The position numbers and the translations under genes are program-made. The notes beneath the pieces were generated by a model. The model did no database searches and was not told where the DNA came from. It saw only the letters and a list, made by a program, of their open reading frames with translations. Positions 1 to 8,689 of a stretch of 43,904 nt of DNA are shown here, one piece after another. This DNA comes from Clostridium porci (GTDB lineage Bacteria; Bacillota; Clostridia; Lachnospirales; Lachnospiraceae): positions 1 to 43,904 of the forward strand of contig NZ_VUMD01000022.1 of the NCBI RefSeq assembly GCF_009696375.1. The letters run 5' to 3'. Position 1 is the first letter of the stretch, and each line of letters begins with the position of its first letter.

Positions 1-234
1 GCTTAAAACAATCCGCGTGATTGCTTTGATAAAATCCACATTTGTTTTGCCGTCATTGGCGACGGCTATTTTGTTATGCACATTTTTCCTGCCACAAAAA
101 AGTGCTTGCATTATTAGCAGGTTTGCTACGAAACTTATCCCTACACTACCTACAACACCGGGAAAGGCAAATTTGACGGAGTTTTGCAAAAGAAAAACGC
201 CGCAATCTGCAAAGATTACAACGCTTCCTAAATC
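1..234 (-). other. Open frame running off the left edge, identity unknown
   Basis: The minus strand is open from 234 to the window edge after a TAG stop at 235-237. The frame has a hydrophobic stretch followed by a basic segment, but no ATG with a ribosome binding site was found; a TTG at 187-189 is one possible start. It could be the 5' part of a small membrane protein gene downstream of the XRE regulator, or simply open intergenic DNA. No family was recognised. Confidence 0.2.
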
Positions 235-258
235 CTATTCAGTTTTGCCGGACACATC

Positions 259-612
259 TTATTTGTCCTCTTTTTCGACTTCTGCAATTTCTTTCGCTGT
301 TGCGGTTACAATCCGTATGCCGTTATCGCTCATGTTGTCAAGCAGCGCGTCAAGTTGCAGCCGATTGGTGTCTTTCCCCACAGGGCTATCAAAAAGGAAC
401 TGGTCTACGGATATATTGTAACGACGCACAAGCTCAATGAAGATTTGCAGGCTGGGGTGCTGCCCTTTGTTCTCAATGTTCGCAAGGTAGCGAGGGGAAA
501 TATACATTTCATCACTCACTTTCTTGCGGCTTTCCTTGCGCCCCGTCCACGCTGCCTTGATTGCTTCTCCAAAAGCCTTGAAGTCATATTTTTCTATTGG
601 TCTTTTTGCCAT
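259..612 (-). CDS. XRE-family HTH regulator, Tn916 orf9-like
   Basis: This is a 117-residue cytoplasmic DNA-binding protein. Residues about 25-75 form a Cro/CI-type helix-turn-helix, with SPRYLANIEN as the recognition region and QIFIELVRRY following; the C-terminal third is acidic. In Tn916 the orf9 product is a repressor of the transfer and excision circuit and is encoded opposite to the other genes, as here. ATG at 612 is preferred over ATG at 618 because GGGTG lies 7 bases before it. It diverges from tetR across about 190 bases that must hold both promoters. Confidence 0.8.
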   Translation of the reverse strand: MAKRPIEKYDFKAFGEAIKAAWTGRKESRKKVSDEMYISPRYLANIENKGQHPSLQIFIELVRRYNISVDQFLFDSPVGKDTNRLQLDALLDNMSDNGIRIVTATAKEIAEVEKEDK

Positions 613-766
613 ATTCATTCACCCGATTACATTTTACTGTTCCCTTTTCTTCCTGGATATGCTTACACAGTACCTATCATTAGCCAAAATAATTTATAAT
701 ATGAGATGTGAAGTGGAATTTTTCTATGTAGGCATTGACTTTTAAGCGACAGGTGAGTATTATATA

Positions 767-781
767 AATGAATAATTCATT
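767..781. promoter_or_regulatory. Palindromic operator 1, probable TetR site
   Basis: AATGAATAATTCATT is a 7-1-7 perfect inverted repeat lying 23 bases before the tetR start codon. The same arms (AATGAA/TTCATT with a three-base centre) recur at 1511-1525 before the lipoprotein operon. TetR-family proteins normally bind such palindromes next to their own gene. Binding is inferred. Confidence 0.65.
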
Positions 782-803
782 CACAGAGAGGAGGTCAATA
801 CGA

Positions 804-1472
804 ATGAATGACCGCATTAAAGCGATAGCAGACGCAGCAACATATCTGTTTTTGCAACAAGGATATTCTAAAACGCAAATAAGCCATATTGCAAAAGCTG
901 TCGGCGTTTCTGTTGGTACAATATATCTTGACTTTACCGGGAAAAAAGAGATTATGCACTTTGTTTTGAAATGTACGCTTGACCCGAATTTTATCAATAG
1001 AGAATTTGACAGACCTATTACAGATGATTTATTTATAGGTTTAGAAAATGATATTGTCGAAGTGTTTGAAAAGACTGGTGATGATTTTTCAAAGCACCTT
1101 ACCAATCATGCAGAGAACTATAACCTCGAAGAACTTATTTCAGACGCATTTGATATTTTGTCAAAGTATGCGGTGGGCTGCCTGTTTATTGAAAAAAATC
1201 AATTTGACTTTAAGTTTTTAGCAGAGCATTATAAACGATACCGAAAAAGATTTCTTGAAACTATGACACAGTATATGGCGGCGTTTATTGAACGCGGTAC
1301 AGTACGCCCCCTTGAACATCTTGAATTATCTACGACTTTAATTATCGAAATTTTATCATGGTGGGCTATGGATATACGCTATACGTCCTTTGAAACACAG
1401 AATATTCCTCTGGAGCTTTCAAAGGAGCTTTGTCTGGACAACATAATTTCTGCATACCAATGTAAAAATTAG
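804..1472 (+). CDS. TetR/AcrR-family transcriptional regulator
   Basis: This is a 222-residue one-component regulator. The N-terminal 50 residues carry the TetR helix-turn-helix (QISHIAKAVGVSVGTIYLDF); the remaining roughly 170 residues are the helical ligand and dimerisation domain. The start at 804 is chosen over an in-frame ATG at 768 because GAGGAGG lies 7 bases before it and the upstream ATG falls inside the operator palindrome. A terminator follows, then a second copy of the operator before the downstream operon, so it probably represses both itself and the cargo genes. The inducer is unknown. Confidence 0.9.
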   Translation: MNDRIKAIADAATYLFLQQGYSKTQISHIAKAVGVSVGTIYLDFTGKKEIMHFVLKCTLDPNFINREFDRPITDDLFIGLENDIVEVFEKTGDDFSKHLTNHAENYNLEELISDAFDILSKYAVGCLFIEKNQFDFKFLAEHYKRYRKRFLETMTQYMAAFIERGTVRPLEHLELSTTLIIEILSWWAMDIRYTSFETQNIPLELSKELCLDNIISAYQCKN

Positions 1473-1500
1473 CGGGCGTAAAAAGCCCACTAATTTTTAC
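1462..1500 (+). terminator. Intrinsic terminator after tetR
   Basis: A long stem pairs GTAAAAATTAG and GGGC with GCCC and CTAATTTTTAC, with one mismatch and a seven-base loop. It overlaps the end of tetR and separates it from the downstream operon. Confidence 0.75.
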
Positions 1501-1510
1501 CCTTGTTATG

Positions 1511-1525
1511 AATGAACAATTCATT
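1511..1525. promoter_or_regulatory. Palindromic operator 2, probable TetR site
   Basis: AATGAACAATTCATT repeats the arms of the palindrome at 767-781 and lies 28 bases before the lipoprotein start codon, where a bound repressor would block the promoter. Confidence 0.6.
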
Positions 1526-1553
1526 AAGTAAATATTGAAAGCGAGGTAATCCT

Positions 1554-2468
1554 ATGAAAATAAAAAATCAATTTTTGTTCAGTTTTATAGCAGTTCTTTT
1601 CTTGCTTACCCTTACGGGTTGTACTAATTCAAAAACCCCGGAAATGGCAAACGAGCTTCACTTTTCTTTGGGAGAAATATATGATGTAACTATTTCTTAT
1701 GATGAAGAAACAATAACCTTTTTTGAAACAGACGGCGACGAATTGATAGTTAAAGAATACATGACAGAGGACAAAACAAGCTATTATGCAGATGTGGACA
1801 AAGACAGGGACAGTATTCATATCAGCGAGGGCGGCAAACCGTTATTCAAAGACGGATTTTCACGTTATATCGAAGTGTATCTTCCTGTTACTTATACGGA
1901 AGCTCTTACAATTACAACAACGGATGGAAATATAGACCTGTCTAACATAAGTTTACAGTTATCCATGCTCCGCATTGATAGCACAGTCGGAACTGTAAAG
2001 TTACGCGAAGCCACAGCTTCCAATATCCACTTATCTACTACAAGCGGAACATTGGAATTAGGCAATATTACAGCAGACACTATTAAATTAGATACTACAA
2101 GCGGAAATATTACTTGTGACGAATTGGCAGGTAACATAACCTATACTTCTACAAGTGGAAATGCTGATATAAAATCAGCGATTGGTTCCGGCAGCTACAA
2201 AGCAAATAATTCCGGTCAACTAAACATTGTTTATACGGAAGTCACTGGGGATTTGTCTTTTTACAACAAAAATGATGACATAAAACTTACACTCCCTACT
2301 GAATTAGAATTTGAGTTTGAAGCCACGACAAAAAATGGTTCTGTATCTACTACATTTCAAGAATGTATTTCTATTGACGGGAAAACAACACGCGGGACTG
2401 TTGGTAATAATCCCACAGTCACAGTAAAAGCCGAAACAAATAACGGAAATATAGAGGTATCACAATGA
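1554..2468 (+). CDS. DUF4097-type beta-solenoid lipoprotein
   Basis: This is a 304-residue exported lipoprotein. Residues 1-23 are a lipoprotein signal peptide ending in the lipobox L-T-G-C, with Cys23 as the lipidated residue. From about residue 115 the chain shows repeated short motifs of the TTSGN and TTSGT type (for example LSTTSGTLELGNI and LDTTSGNITC), the signature of the DUF4097 right-handed beta-solenoid. The protein should sit on the outer face of the membrane. Its molecular role is not established. It is the first gene of a three-gene operon (4-base ATGA overlap with the next gene) behind the second TetR operator. Confidence 0.8.
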   Translation: MKIKNQFLFSFIAVLFLLTLTGCTNSKTPEMANELHFSLGEIYDVTISYDEETITFFETDGDELIVKEYMTEDKTSYYADVDKDRDSIHISEGGKPLFKDGFSRYIEVYLPVTYTEALTITTTDGNIDLSNISLQLSMLRIDSTVGTVKLREATASNIHLSTTSGTLELGNITADTIKLDTTSGNITCDELAGNITYTSTSGNADIKSAIGSGSYKANNSGQLNIVYTEVTGDLSFYNKNDDIKLTLPTELEFEFEATTKNGSVSTTFQECISIDGKTTRGTVGNNPTVTVKAETNNGNIEVSQ

Positions 2469-3583
2469 AACGAAAACTTTTTATATTATTGACATTCTTA
2501 ATCATATTTTTAGCTTGCGCGGCTCTATTTTTGAGTAGTAGCTATGTAGTCTTTATTCTTGCCTATGTTTTTTCATTTATATTTCTGTTTTGCTATACCA
2601 TTTTTTCAGCTTCAACAATACTGGAAAAAATTGCGCAGGCTATTGTTTATGCTCTTATCATGGTATCACAAATCCTTTTTGACATTTTCGTTATCCGTAC
2701 TTTATTAAAGGAAAGCAATACCATTTGTAGCTTGGGAAAAATACTGGGAATACTGCTGATTTTCATTCCTTTTTTTATAAAGCCGATTTTTTTCTTCAAG
2801 AAAAATAGTAGCTCTCCCTTTGCCATTTTAGGCGAATGTACCGCTTTGTCCTACTCTCAACTGCTTCACGATAAAGAAGAAATCTTTTATAGAATGGATA
2901 AGCTGGCGGCTGCCGGACGGAAACTATCGAAAAGCAACATACAAGAAATCATACATGATTTACCCCGGCATAGCTCTTTTTCCTATATCAACAATGGAAA
3001 TCTCACAGAAAACTATTTCGAGGAAGCGACTGACAGCTTGCATGACGGATATATTTATCTTGTCATTACAAAGTCAAAAAGTGCTTCCAGTGAAATTATA
3101 GGACTTTTTACAAACAAACAATACAACCATGTTTCTCTATCATTTGACAGAGAACTGCATACCATTATCAGCTATAACGGCGGGGAAAAAATAGCCCCAC
3201 CCGGTCTTAATTCAGAAGTCATAGAGCAACTAACAAAAAGGGACGGAGCATCGGTTATAGTCTATCGGCTCTTAGCAACTTATGAGCAAAAACGGATTAT
3301 ACTTGATAAAATCCGTAAAATTAACAACGAGGGAAGCGCGTACAATCTTCTAGGATTAGTGTTGAAAGTCACACCACAGCCTAATATTATGTTCTGCTCA
3401 CAGTTTGTCTATACCATGTTAGAGCTTGCCGGACTGAACTATTTTGAAAAGAACGCAGCTCATGTAACACCTACCGATTTTATAGAACTTGATTATTATA
3501 GAAAGCTTGACTTTGTATGCAGGATTGATTTGAACAAGTCGAATTTTTCAAACGAGGAAATAGAGCATGAAAAAGACATATAA
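2465..3583 (+). CDS. Membrane protein with a permuted papain-like (YiiX/NlpC-type) domain
   Basis: The protein has 372 residues. The first 110 residues contain about four transmembrane helices. The C-terminal part (about residues 195-370) resembles permuted papain-fold enzymes: His222 sits in YNHVSLSFD and Cys311 in MFCSQFVYTML, the His-then-Cys order expected for the permuted fold. Such proteins act as amidases, peptidases or acyltransferases; the substrate cannot be inferred. It overlaps the upstream gene by 4 bases and the downstream gene by 17, so the three products are probably translationally coupled. The two putative catalytic residues rest on visual matching. Confidence 0.65.
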   Translation: MKRKLFILLTFLIIFLACAALFLSSSYVVFILAYVFSFIFLFCYTIFSASTILEKIAQAIVYALIMVSQILFDIFVIRTLLKESNTICSLGKILGILLIFIPFFIKPIFFFKKNSSSPFAILGECTALSYSQLLHDKEEIFYRMDKLAAAGRKLSKSNIQEIIHDLPRHSSFSYINNGNLTENYFEEATDSLHDGYIYLVITKSKSASSEIIGLFTNKQYNHVSLSFDRELHTIISYNGGEKIAPPGLNSEVIEQLTKRDGASVIVYRLLATYEQKRIILDKIRKINNEGSAYNLLGLVLKVTPQPNIMFCSQFVYTMLELAGLNYFEKNAAHVTPTDFIELDYYRKLDFVCRIDLNKSNFSNEEIEHEKDI

Positions 3584-5462
3584 ACGGATAATTCTATATT
3601 GCTTGGTATTTGTTGGGCTTGTAATTAGCATAACTGCTATTTTGTTTCCGCATTTTCAAAAACTATCTGACCCAGTTTGTCAAGCCGAAATCCGCGAATG
3701 GGTAAACCGCATGGGGATTATGGGCGTAATAGCTGTTTTAGGATTACAAATACTGCAAATTATCATTGCTTTTATTCCCGGTGAGCCAGTAGAAATATTA
3801 TCTGGCGCACTGTACGGAACTGTCGGTGGGCTGCTTCTCTGCTTGATCGGCTGCTTAATTGCTTCATCACTTATTTTTTCCCTTTCAAAGCACTTTGGTA
3901 AAAAACTGTTATACGCTTTATTTAGCAAAGAAAAAGTGCAATCTTGGAAATGGCTGCAAGACAGTAAAAAATGCACTATGGTAACATTCATACTGTTTTT
4001 CATTCCGGGAACACCTAAAGATATGCTTACCTATATTGTTGGCGTAACAGATATGAGTATTAACAAATTTCTTCTTATATCCTCTCTTGCGCGTATTCCG
4101 TCTGTTTTATCTTCAACTATGATAGGAGCCACTATGCGCCGGGGCGATTGGGAAATTTCTATAATTGTGTTTTTCATTACTGGAATTATAGGAATAACAG
4201 GAATAGGTTTTAATGAGAAAATTATTGACTTTTGCCGCAGACATTCAAACCGTGAAAATTGCACCGAAACAGATTATCAATGTATGGATTTGGTTGAAGC
4301 CGCACACCGACATAAAATATACCCTCTCATGTACTGTCATATTGAGATTAAGGGACAACTTGACATTAACCGCTTAAAAACGGCTATACAACAAGCAAGT
4401 CATTATGTGCCAGAAATATTATATACCTATAATTTTAGATTGGGAAAATTTACGGATATTGGATTAACGAAAGATGATGTTGTTCTACAGGAAAAGACAC
4501 TTTTGGATTGGGATTTAAGCGTAAAGCCACAGGTTCAGATAAATATATCCCGACAGGAAAAGCAAGATATTGTCACTATTGGTATGAGCCATATTTTGAC
4601 TGACGGAGAGGGATTTTTACAGTTTTTATATTTGCTGTCACTCCTATACAATGAGCCATACGCTGATTTTCCATATAGTAACTACCGGGCTATTACACCA
4701 TTTTTAGAGAACATACACGTTCAAAAACAGACCGAACAGACACGGCAAGGAAAAAGGACAAAGATTCCACCTCTAAGGAATTTCAGTAGTGGTACGGATT
4801 ATTTTTGTATAGTTAGCAAAATTTCAAGAGAGGATTTCTTATTACTACACGCAAAAGCAAAAAGGAACCATTCAACGCTCAATGACGTTTTTATGACAGC
4901 CTATTCCCGTGTGATTGCACGAACAAAAGATATTGATACCGTTATTCTTCCTTGTCCGGCTGATTTACGGCGTTTTGGCCATGTAACAGATAAATTGACA
5001 GTTGCAAATCTGACAGGAATATACAGAAGAATAGTCATAGAGATTAAACCACAGCATACCTTTCTTGAAACACTGTCACAGGTACATATAGAAATGGAAT
5101 TGCAAAAATCCCGGTATCGCTGCTATGCGGGAATAAAACTATTAAACAGCACGTTCCATAAAATCCCGCGCAAATTATTACAGCAAATCATAAAAGCAAA
5201 CTATCGAATACTACCCGTTAGTTATACAAATATTGGACGGATAAATCATCAGAAGTTTCGTTTTAATGATTGCATAATAGAAAACTGCTATATAACAGGA
5301 ACTTACCGATTACCGCCCGATTTTCAGTTATCAATAAGTACGTTTCAAGATGTATGCACATTGAACTGTACTCTAATAGGGCAGCCGGAAGATGAACGAA
5401 TAGGACAGTACATATTAGAACAAGTAAAAAAAGAACTTTTGGATTGGGTACAAACAAAGTAA
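3567..5462 (+). CDS. VTT (DedA/TVP38-type) membrane domain fused to a condensation/acyltransferase-like domain
   Basis: The protein has 631 residues. Residues about 10-215 are a polytopic VTT domain: hydrophobic helices with the characteristic FIPGEPVEILSGALYG segment and the later FIPGTPKDML segment. Residues about 235-630 look like a condensation or alcohol-acetyltransferase domain, with the SHILTDGEG stretch matching the family's HxxxDG catalytic motif (His342, Asp346). VTT proteins are linked to lipid scrambling or transport, so a membrane-bound enzyme acting on a lipid or glycolipid is a reasonable inference. It is the last gene of the TetR-controlled cargo. The fusion is unusual; both halves occur as separate proteins elsewhere. 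Confidence 0.7.
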   Translation: MKKTYKRIILYCLVFVGLVISITAILFPHFQKLSDPVCQAEIREWVNRMGIMGVIAVLGLQILQIIIAFIPGEPVEILSGALYGTVGGLLLCLIGCLIASSLIFSLSKHFGKKLLYALFSKEKVQSWKWLQDSKKCTMVTFILFFIPGTPKDMLTYIVGVTDMSINKFLLISSLARIPSVLSSTMIGATMRRGDWEISIIVFFITGIIGITGIGFNEKIIDFCRRHSNRENCTETDYQCMDLVEAAHRHKIYPLMYCHIEIKGQLDINRLKTAIQQASHYVPEILYTYNFRLGKFTDIGLTKDDVVLQEKTLLDWDLSVKPQVQINISRQEKQDIVTIGMSHILTDGEGFLQFLYLLSLLYNEPYADFPYSNYRAITPFLENIHVQKQTEQTRQGKRTKIPPLRNFSSGTDYFCIVSKISREDFLLLHAKAKRNHSTLNDVFMTAYSRVIARTKDIDTVILPCPADLRRFGHVTDKLTVANLTGIYRRIVIEIKPQHTFLETLSQVHIEMELQKSRYRCYAGIKLLNSTFHKIPRKLLQQIIKANYRILPVSYTNIGRINHQKFRFNDCIIENCYITGTYRLPPDFQLSISTFQDVCTLNCTLIGQPEDERIGQYILEQVKKELLDWVQTK

Positions 5463-5472
5463 ATAAAAATCA

Positions 5473-5508
5473 TGGCTGCCGACAGTAACGGAGCCAGTTG
5501 TCGGTGGC
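5473..5508 (+). terminator. Possible terminator after the cargo operon
   Basis: GCCGACA pairs with TGTCGGTGGC around a GC-rich loop, about 15 bases after the acyltransferase stop; a T-rich run follows near 5530. Confidence 0.45.
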
Positions 5509-5742
5509 TTTGATACATCAGAGCCGCCGTTTTCTTTTTAAGAATGGGATAACGGAGGGTGTATTAAAGTCGCCCTTTTTTAAGGACATGGCGGTATCAG
5601 GGAGGTATCGCTATGTCCTTTTTCTTCAATCATGTTCTATCTAATTATTATCATTCATCAAAAAAATCCCGACCACCGCCGGGAATATTTTTACCCATAA
5701 GTATGAACTATTAAATCATCTAAATACCTTTTTCAATTCCTT

Positions 5743-5773
5743 TGCGCCCGTCTGCATTTCGCAGACGGGCGCA
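5743..5773 (+). terminator. Strong hairpin between cargo and the orf7-like gene
   Basis: A perfect 13-bp stem (TGCGCCCGTCTGC against its complement, loop ATTTC) is followed by ATTTTGCATTTTTT. The rest of 5463-5909 has no convincing gene, only further T-rich runs and the ribosome binding site of the next gene. Confidence 0.75.
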
Positions 5774-5909
5774 TTTTGCATTTTTTCAAAAATTTTTTGG
5801 AGAAATCACAAAAAATCAACGTCCAAAATGGATTTTCTTGGTTTGAGGGTTTACGAAAGGGGATATTTCAAAATCCACCGCTTTCGCGGGAGCGAAAGGA
5901 GGTGAGAAC

Positions 5910-6350
5910 ATGAACGAACCTAATCGTACCCAATGGCAAATCCGTTGTGCTTTTAACGGCTATTGCAAACGGGCGTTGAAGCGTGAAGCTATGAACGCCC
6001 ACAGGGACACAAAGTATCGGCAACTACGCGAAATTACTTTTTCCGATTTATCGCCAGAGGAAGAAAATCAGCTCCACATCTGCGACAATTATTTTGCAAA
6101 TGATGAAGCGGAACAATCTTTCGTTGTCGGCGGTAAAGAAATTACTGCGGAGCTGCTTGCCGAAGCCCTACACAGTTTGCCGGAAGAAAAGCGGGAAACC
6201 GTACTGCTGTATTACTTCTTTGATATGAGTGAACGGGAAATTGCGACATACTGCAACATTCCGAGGACAACAGTACAGACCCGTCGCAAAAGCTCTATGA
6301 AGCTGTTAAAACGCTATTTGGAGGAACGCGCCTATGACTACAAAGATTAG
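5910..6350 (+). CDS. Sigma-70 region 4-like protein, Tn916 orf7-like
   Basis: This 146-residue protein has a C-terminal sigma region 4 helix-turn-helix (about residues 88-140: LHSLPEEKRETVLLYYFF, then DMSEREIATYCNIPRTT). In Tn916 the equivalent orf7 product drives expression of the excision and transfer genes. GGAGGTGAGAAC before the ATG supports this start. It overlaps the next gene by 17 bases, as orf7 and orf8 do in the family. Confidence 0.85.
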   Translation: MNEPNRTQWQIRCAFNGYCKRALKREAMNAHRDTKYRQLREITFSDLSPEEENQLHICDNYFANDEAEQSFVVGGKEITAELLAEALHSLPEEKRETVLLYYFFDMSEREIATYCNIPRTTVQTRRKSSMKLLKRYLEERAYDYKD

Positions 6351-6585
6351 TAACAATGAAAACGCTGAAAGCGGCTTGTTGCCATATCCGGTAATCATAG
6401 CCGCAACAAAGGGCGACCCGGAAGCTATGAATATTGTCGTACAGCATTACGAAAGTTACATAGCATCCCTGTCTATGCGGAAGCTGCGCGACGAACGCGG
6501 AAATACCTACTGGGGCATAGACGAGGACATACGCGACCGCTTGAGGTCACGTCTTATAAGGGCTGTCCTGTCATTCGAGGTTTGA
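6334..6585 (+). CDS. Helix-turn-helix protein, Tn916 orf8-like
   Basis: This 83-residue protein begins with a short leader and then PYPVIIAATKGDPEAMNIVV and HYESYIASLSMRKL, the helical start typical of the small orf8 proteins of Tn916-like elements, which resemble sigma region 2. It is translationally coupled to the sigma-like gene. Its exact role is not established, but conservation of the pair argues that they act together. Confidence 0.8.
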   Translation: MTTKISNNENAESGLLPYPVIIAATKGDPEAMNIVVQHYESYIASLSMRKLRDERGNTYWGIDEDIRDRLRSRLIRAVLSFEV

Positions 6586-6880
6586 GATAACGGACAAGCG
6601 GCGTCCCCCCTTTCCGCTGCTTGCCGTCCAGACCTTTTTAGCACCTTGACAAAGAAAGCGGCGCAAGAAAACGGCGACGCAGTATAGGGCAAATCAGATA
6701 CATTCGATATGTGGGGAGCCGTTGGGCTGATACGCGACGACGAAAGGAGGGATAAAACCGAGCGGGAAATATCAGTGTTCCATAGCAGACCTTGGCACGT
6801 CTGCCGCCACAATCCATATATCGGTATAATGATACTCCCTTACCGCCATAGTCCGAGCGTTAGAAGCGTCGCAGGCAATG

Positions 6881-6931
6881 GGTAGGGCTGCATGAGAACC
6901 ATGCGGGGGTGCAATTCCCGTGGAGCTTGCC
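6881..6931 (+). ncRNA. Possible structured RNA between orf8 and xis
   Basis: The 417 bases from 6586 to 7002 have no good ORF. Within them GGTAGG at 6881-6886 can pair with CTTGCC at 6926-6931, enclosing a perfect hairpin (GCATG, AGAAC loop, CATGC at 6890-6904) and a second hairpin (GGG, seven-base loop, CCC at 6907-6919). This three-way layout looks deliberate but is drawn by eye. It may be a leader RNA controlling xis/int, or protein-bound DNA. Confidence 0.3.
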
Positions 6932-7002
6932 GGAGCCGTCTGATTAAAGCCCCTTTTCAACTATCAACCATTTTGTATTTTTTAGAAAGGGGGACACCTT
7001 TA

Positions 7003-7206
7003 ATGAATATTACTGATGTGCCTATCTGGGAGAAATACACGCTTACCATTGAGGAAGCGTCTAAATATTTCCGTATTGGGGAAAACAAGCTGCGGAAACT
7101 GGCAGAGGAAAATCCCTCTGCTGCTTGGGTAATGATGAACGGGAACCGTATTCAAATCAAACGGAAGCAGTTTGAAAAATACATTGATACACTGGAAGTT
7201 ATATAG
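7003..7206 (+). CDS. xis: Excisionase (Tn916 Xis-type)
   Basis: This 67-residue protein begins [20 protein letters not shown], the winged-helix excisionase signature of Tn916 Xis (in Tn916, [16 protein letters not shown]). Xis binds near the element ends and directs the integrase toward excision. ATG at 7003 is preceded by AGAAAGGGGG 8-10 bases upstream; an open frame reaching back to 6892 is rejected as it crosses the structured region. It lies 80 bases before int. Confidence 0.95.
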   Translation: MNITDVPIWEKYTLTIEEASKYFRIGENKLRKLAEENPSAAWVMMNGNRIQIKRKQFEKYIDTLEVI

Positions 7207-7286
7207 TGAAATCGGGCCTTGAATGTGGTATAATATATACAGGCATATCAAGGCTCTTTCCGTCATGGAAAGGAGCATGACGCATA

Positions 7287-8486
7287 ATGTCGGAGAAAAG
7301 ACGTGACAATAAAAACCGTATTTTACACACAGGAGAGAGCCAGAGAAAAGACGGAAGATATGCTTACAAATACATTGATACCTTTGGGAAACCGCAGTTT
7401 GCTTATTCTTGGAAGTTAGTACCTACCGACAAGACCCCCGCCGGAAAGCGGGACGATATTTCTTTGAGGGAAAAGGAAAAGGCAATCTTAAAAGACCTTG
7501 AGGACGGTATCGACCCTATCGGAAAGAAAATGACTGTCTGCCAGCTCTACGCAAAGCAGATACGACACCGGGCAAATGTACGGTGCGGCACGAAACAGGG
7601 ACGCAAACAGCTTATGCGGATTTTGGAAGAAGATAAAATCGGAGCTTGCAGCATTGAGAATGTGAAGCTCTCCGACGCGAAAGAATGGGCGTTACGCATG
7701 AAAGAGAAAGGCTATTCTTTCAAGACTATCAACAACCACAAGCGTTCTCTGAAAGCTGCCTTTTACACAGCCATACAGGACGATTGTATCCGCAAAAATC
7801 CGTTTGACTTCCAGTTGAACACTGTCCTTGAAGATGATACGGAACCAAAGGAACCCTTATCCCCTACGCAGGAAGCGTCTTTCCTGTCCTTTGTGCAGAG
7901 TGATAAAGTCTATCAGAAGTATTATGATGAAATCATCATACTGTTAGGGACGGGGCTTCGTATTTCTGAACTCTGCGGATTGACGGAAGCCGACATTGAC
8001 TTTGAGAATAAGTTAATCAATGTAGACCACCAACTTTTGAAACATTCGGAAGCGGGCGGCTACTACATTGAAACACCGAAAACGAAAAGCGGCACCCGGC
8101 AAATCCCTATGAGTACAAAGGTATATGAAGCGTTTGAGCGTGTGATGAAAACGCCCAGAATGGCAAGAACGCAGCTTATCATTGACGGGTACAGCCGCTT
8201 TTTATTCCTTAACCGGAACGGTTTACCCAAAATAGCCATGAACTATGAAAGTATGTTCCGGGGGCTTGTGAAGAAATACAACAAGTACCATGAGGAATCC
8301 TTACCGAAAGTAATGACACCACATACTTTACGTCATACGTTCTGCACCAACTTAGCAAATGCCGGAATGAACCCGAAAGCATTACAGTATATTATGGGAC
8401 ATTCCAACATCAATATGACACTGAACTACTACGCACACGCTACGCCGGATAATGCAATGGCTGAAATGGAACGGCTGATTGCATAG
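7287..8486 (+). CDS. int: Tyrosine integrase, Tn916 family
   Basis: This 399-residue site-specific recombinase has three parts. The N-terminal arm-binding domain (about residues 5-65) matches the Tn916 Int three-stranded sheet. The core-binding domain runs from about 80 to 180. The catalytic domain carries Arg in GTGLRISEL, the HTLRHTFCTNLANAG box, GHSNINMTLNYY and the nucleophilic Tyr. It integrates and excises the element. GGAAAGGAGC before ATG 7287 supports the start. Length and all motifs are normal, so it is probably active. Confidence 0.97.
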   Translation: MSEKRRDNKNRILHTGESQRKDGRYAYKYIDTFGKPQFAYSWKLVPTDKTPAGKRDDISLREKEKAILKDLEDGIDPIGKKMTVCQLYAKQIRHRANVRCGTKQGRKQLMRILEEDKIGACSIENVKLSDAKEWALRMKEKGYSFKTINNHKRSLKAAFYTAIQDDCIRKNPFDFQLNTVLEDDTEPKEPLSPTQEASFLSFVQSDKVYQKYYDEIIILLGTGLRISELCGLTEADIDFENKLINVDHQLLKHSEAGGYYIETPKTKSGTRQIPMSTKVYEAFERVMKTPRMARTQLIIDGYSRFLFLNRNGLPKIAMNYESMFRGLVKKYNKYHEESLPKVMTPHTLRHTFCTNLANAGMNPKALQYIMGHSNINMTLNYYAHATPDNAMAEMERLIA

Positions 8487-8581
8487 TAGTAAATTGAGGT
8501 TTTACTACTCAACCTACTACTTTTGAACGGGGAAACATGAGGGGAAATGAGAACATTTAAGAACATCTTCCGTAAAGAAAA

Positions 8582-8619
8582 ATGCCGCAAAAGCCTGTAA
8601 ACACAGGCTATAACGGCAT
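8582..8619 (+). terminator. Nested hairpin after int
   Basis: The inner stem AGCCTGT/ACAGGCT with loop AAAC lies inside an outer stem ATGCCG/CGGCAT. It is about 95 bases after the int stop and close to the inferred end of the element. Confidence 0.6.
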
Positions 8620-8689
8620 ATAAGAACTTCTAAAAAGATAATCAATTTTTCTATATAGATTTAAGCCAAAACTGTTACAAAAAAGCTTG

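Larger units (their letters stand above)
1..8660. mobile_element. Right-hand part of a Tn916/Tn1549-family ICE
   Basis: The gene order is a leftward XRE repressor, cargo, a sigma-like protein, an orf8-like HTH protein, xis and int, which is the established right end of Tn916-family elements. The conjugation genes would lie left of the window. The right boundary is not exact: int ends at 8486, a compound hairpin follows at 8582-8619, and relaxase-like coding begins near 8690, so the junction should be between about 8620 and 8690. The cargo lies between the orf9-like and orf7-like genes; in Tn916 itself tet(M) lies on the other side of orf9. No resistance gene is seen here. Confidence 0.8.

Noticed and set aside
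6881-6931. A tRNA gene
   Set aside because: There is a T-arm-like hairpin but no anticodon arm or proper acceptor stem, so it is listed only as a possible structured RNA.
6892-7002. Longer N-terminus for Xis
   Set aside because: It would cover the structured region and has no ribosome binding site; the family starts at the equivalent of ATG 7003.
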